Below, piece by piece: positions 60,984 through 64,000 of a DNA stretch of 64,000 bases (within the stretch, counting starts at the first letter, position 1; each line of letters begins with the position of its first letter). Below the pieces are notes generated by a model that worked only from the letters and a program-made list of their open reading frames with translations, did not search any database and was not told the DNA's origin. The DNA is taken from positions 1 through 64,000 of the forward strand of contig NC_064675.1 in NCBI RefSeq assembly GCF_023278565.1, written 5' to 3'. Position numbers and translations under genes: made by a program. The DNA is from Colletotrichum lupini. Lineage: Eukaryota; Ascomycota; Sordariomycetes; Glomerellales; Glomerellaceae.

Positions 60984-63900
60984 GTCTTCTGCCATAAAAT
61001 CCATGGATGCTGGCCGTCGCGAAGATGGCCAGGCACCACCACCACTGCCGCCCCCGGCACCCGTTTCTGAACCTCGTCTCTCGACCCCCCTCAGCCGTGA
61101 AGGCTCTTCGACTGCCCAGAAGTCACCTGGCGGTTCAGAGTCTCAAGGTACGTAAAGATATGCGGATCTGCCACGCATTGGGGCCCTGGTTTTCCAAGGT
61201 TGAGTCTGGGGACCGTTATTGACCCTGTGTGGCGCACATGATGGATGTTAATCGTTGCATAGGCAGCAGTTTTCCGACCTTTGCCAAGAAGACACCCACG
61301 AAGCTCGTCCGGAGTACGACGCCGAATGCAAAGGACAGCAAGGCCGACAAGCCCTCGCCAGTCGCCGTCCAATCTCCTGCCGCAATTGACCCGCTATCTC
61401 AGGTTCGTCGCCGCCGTTGGCATGGCGGTAGGAAAGCCTTTGGTTGCTAACCTTCCACAGCACATTCTGATGCGGACCAACACTGGCCATACTGTTCCTC
61501 CTCAGCTTCGTAAACGCCCCGATAGCCCTACTCAGGTTCCAGAGCAGCCAACGAAGCTTCCTGCGCATGCATTCGATGCCACCAAGGACAAAAAGTCCGC
61601 ACTCTTGAGTCCCCTCGTTCATGCTAGTGGTACTAACCAATTGTAGAAAAGGGCCATCATTCTTAAGTCGATTGAGTATGCGGGGAGGACGAAGACGCGA
61701 AGACGACGAGGACTCCGTCTTCAGCGATCACCGAATAGATGGGACCAATGCCCAGGCCTTTGGCTCAGTCATTGGGTCCGGATACATACCCCACCACAAA
61801 GAACCTCCACGGTACATCCGGGTCAAGGCACACAGCAAGAAGATCCGCGAGTTCAATCGCATGTTTCTTGCTCAGGAGCTGTTCATTCCACAGCCCGACT
61901 CGAAAGACGATACGAATACGACAGCAACAGCATCAATCGACACACGACGATCGAACACAAGCGGAGCTATTTGGGCAACGGAATTCAGCACCGATGGCAA
62001 GTATTTTGCTGCTGCGGGAAAAGACCAAGTTGTGAGAGTATGGGCTGTGATCACGACGCATGAGGAGCGGCGTCGTCACGAAGAAGAGGAAAACGCAAAT
62101 GGGGCCAATGGAGAAAGGTTGAGTGCACCTGTCTTCCGAAGCAAGCCGGTTCACGAGTTCAGAGGGCATACCGGCGAAGTACTAGACCTCAGTTGGAGCA
62201 AGAACAACTTTCTGTTGTCGTCGTCGATGGATAAGACTGTTCGTCTATGGCACATCAGCCGGAAAGAATGTCTCTGCACGTTCAAACACAAGGACTTCGT
62301 CACGTCAATAGCGTTTCATCCTACTGACGACCGGTTCTTCCTTGCGGGATCTCTCGACTCGACACTGCGTCTCTGGAGTATTCCGGACAAAGCTGTAGCT
62401 TACTCTACCCAATTGTCTGATCTCATCACGGCTGTGGCGTTTTCGCCTGACGGGAAGACTGCAATAGCCGGAGGGCTCTCTGGCATGTGCATGTTTCACG
62501 ACACGGAGGGCCTCAAACAGAACTCTCAGTTGCATGTGCGATCATCGAGAGGCAAGAATGCCAAGGGCAGCAAGATTACTGGTATCAAGACGATGGTCAT
62601 TGATGACGAAGTTAAGGTTTTGATCACATCCAACGACTCAAGAGTACGCATATATAATCTGCGTGACAAGAGCCTGGAATCCAAGTTCAAGGGCTACGAA
62701 AATACTTGCAGTCAAATTCACGCCGACTTCAGCGACAACGGACAGTGGATAGTGTCTGGCAGCGAAGACAAGAGAACGTATATCTGGTCTGTGCATTCCC
62801 CAGAATCAGACAAGGAGAAGCCTTGCGAATACTTCGATGCCCATTCAGATCGAGTTTCAACAGCAATATTCGCTCCGACCAAATCGCGCCAGCTCCTTGG
62901 TGGCTCGGGGGATCCTCTTTACGACCTCTGCAACCCTCCCCCAGTCACTCTAATGAGCCTCGAGGAGTCCATTGCCAGCCAAGCAGGTAACTCGGACGAC
63001 GAAAAGCCTCAGGTTAAGCAGCAGAAGATCAAAAGACCGGAAGAATCGCCCGCTTACATCGAGAAGTCGAAACATTTTGATGGGCAAATTCTTGTCACCA
63101 CGGACCAATCTGGGGGCATCAAGGTTTTCCGCCAGGACTGCGCGTACATCAAACGTCGCCATGAGAACTGGGAAACGGGTTCAACATTCTCCCGCCGCAT
63201 GGGAGGAAGCATTGTTGGACGCAGCGGGAGTGTAGCGACGCGCACAAGTGTCGGTAGCCAACCGCGCTCACGCCGGGGCTCGGTATCCCGCCTGGCAGCC
63301 CCTGGCGGTGCTCAGCTGAGCTCCGACATCAATACGTGGCGGCATGGGATTGAAAGTGGGCGCCCGAGCTCCATGATCATTACAGCATCTCAAAGCCCAC
63401 GGTCTCTATCGCCTAACAAAGCGTCACGGACGCCAATTAACAATAGTGCCTCCAACCTTGCATCAGAAGCGCGAAAACAACCATACAGTGGATCATCACC
63501 ACCAGCACGTCCGCAACTCCCAGCTAGTCCCACATCGAGCCGGGCTTCCCGTGACCGGGCTCCGTCCATCCCTCCGACCCCGAGTTTCTCTTTTCTATCC
63601 GCCGATGACGACGAAAGCGACGAGCTTCGACTTGATCCTGCGGGCGCCAGCTATTCTTTCTGGAATCTCAATCGATGGCGTGGGATCTCATCCTTGCGAT
63701 CGTCGGTGTCATTTAGTAACGTCAATACATCGCAATCGCAGGTTGGCCAGGGGCGAAATAGCATGAGCACAGCAGACACAATGCAAACTTCGGCTAGCAA
63801 TGGAACCAAAGCCTCCCGCCGCAAGAGCTTAGGTGCGGGCATATACGACTTGGCCGTGCAAGAAGATCACAAAGGCACAACGAAGAGCATTGAGGATGCT

Positions 63901-64000
63901 GCTGATAAAGCTGAGGTAGATGAACATTTACTACAGCCAGACAATTCGCGGATCGGAGATCGTCTTCGGAACTCGGTTGTCAGCCGTCTGAGCTCCGAGT
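60970..64000 (+). CDS. WD40-repeat protein, Dgr2/WDR44-like (3' end beyond window)
   Basis: Exons 60970-61147, 61263-61402, 61461-61594 and 61647 to beyond 64000 give at least 935 aa. The third intron (61595-61646) has a GTCCGC donor but contains a CTAAC branch point, keeps the frame and joins KDKK to KGPSFLSRLS. Seen: a Pro/Ser-rich N-terminus, then RYIRVKAHSKKIREFNRMFLAQEL-like sequence, then WD repeats from about residue 256 (GKDQVVRVW, SSMDKTVRLW, GSLDSTLRLW, GSEDKRTYIW), and a Ser/Arg-rich C-terminal tail. The arrangement resembles yeast Dgr2 and animal WDR44, scaffold proteins. The start could instead be the in-frame ATG at 61003. Function here is inferred only from likeness. Confidence 0.88.

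Overview
The window is one end of a filamentous ascomycete chromosome, probably a Sordariomycete. It begins in a terminal CCCTAA array (positions 1-119; TTAGGG on the other strand). Genes carry short GT-AG introns of about 50-120 nt. Retroelement copies show the C-to-T decay in CpA context expected of repeat-induced point mutation (RIP). I cannot name the species. | Layout. 0.6-8.4 kb: a telomere-adjacent group of a Baeyer-Villiger monooxygenase (BVMO), a membrane protein with two HxxHC motifs (UstYa-like), a YdcF/DUF218 protein and a zinc-less MDR oxidoreductase. 8.77-23.90 kb: a RIP-ruined Ty1/copia element on the minus strand, with a complete Ty3/gypsy element nested in its reverse transcriptase. 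Target duplications and LTR pairs can be read for both. 24-31 kb: an SRPBCC protein, a secreted alpha-carbonic anhydrase, a 3 kb gene-poor gap and an OTT_1508-type deaminase. 31-45.6 kb: a Dal5-type transporter (12 exons) divergent from a TauD-type dioxygenase, a PTH11-type receptor-like protein, a foldback MITE with an 8-bp target duplication, a cytochrome P450 convergent with an NmrA-like reductase, and a secreted protein whose C-terminus is frameshifted by a 22-bp tandem duplication. 46.18-53.59 kb: a second copia copy of the same family, without the nested element. 55.2-64 kb: conserved core-type genes (aldo-keto reductase, Pelota/Dom34, and a WD40 protein that runs off the window). | How the genes fit together. 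The distal 45 kb is accessory. It holds tailoring oxidoreductases, a cyclase-fold protein, a transporter, a dioxygenase and a P450, with no polyketide synthase, NRPS or terpene backbone visible, so any pathway is hypothetical. The housekeeping genes from about 55 kb mark the change from subtelomere to chromosome core. Exon models were built by hand from splice sites, and each multi-exon model stays in frame across all exons. Family names come from motif recognition, not searches.
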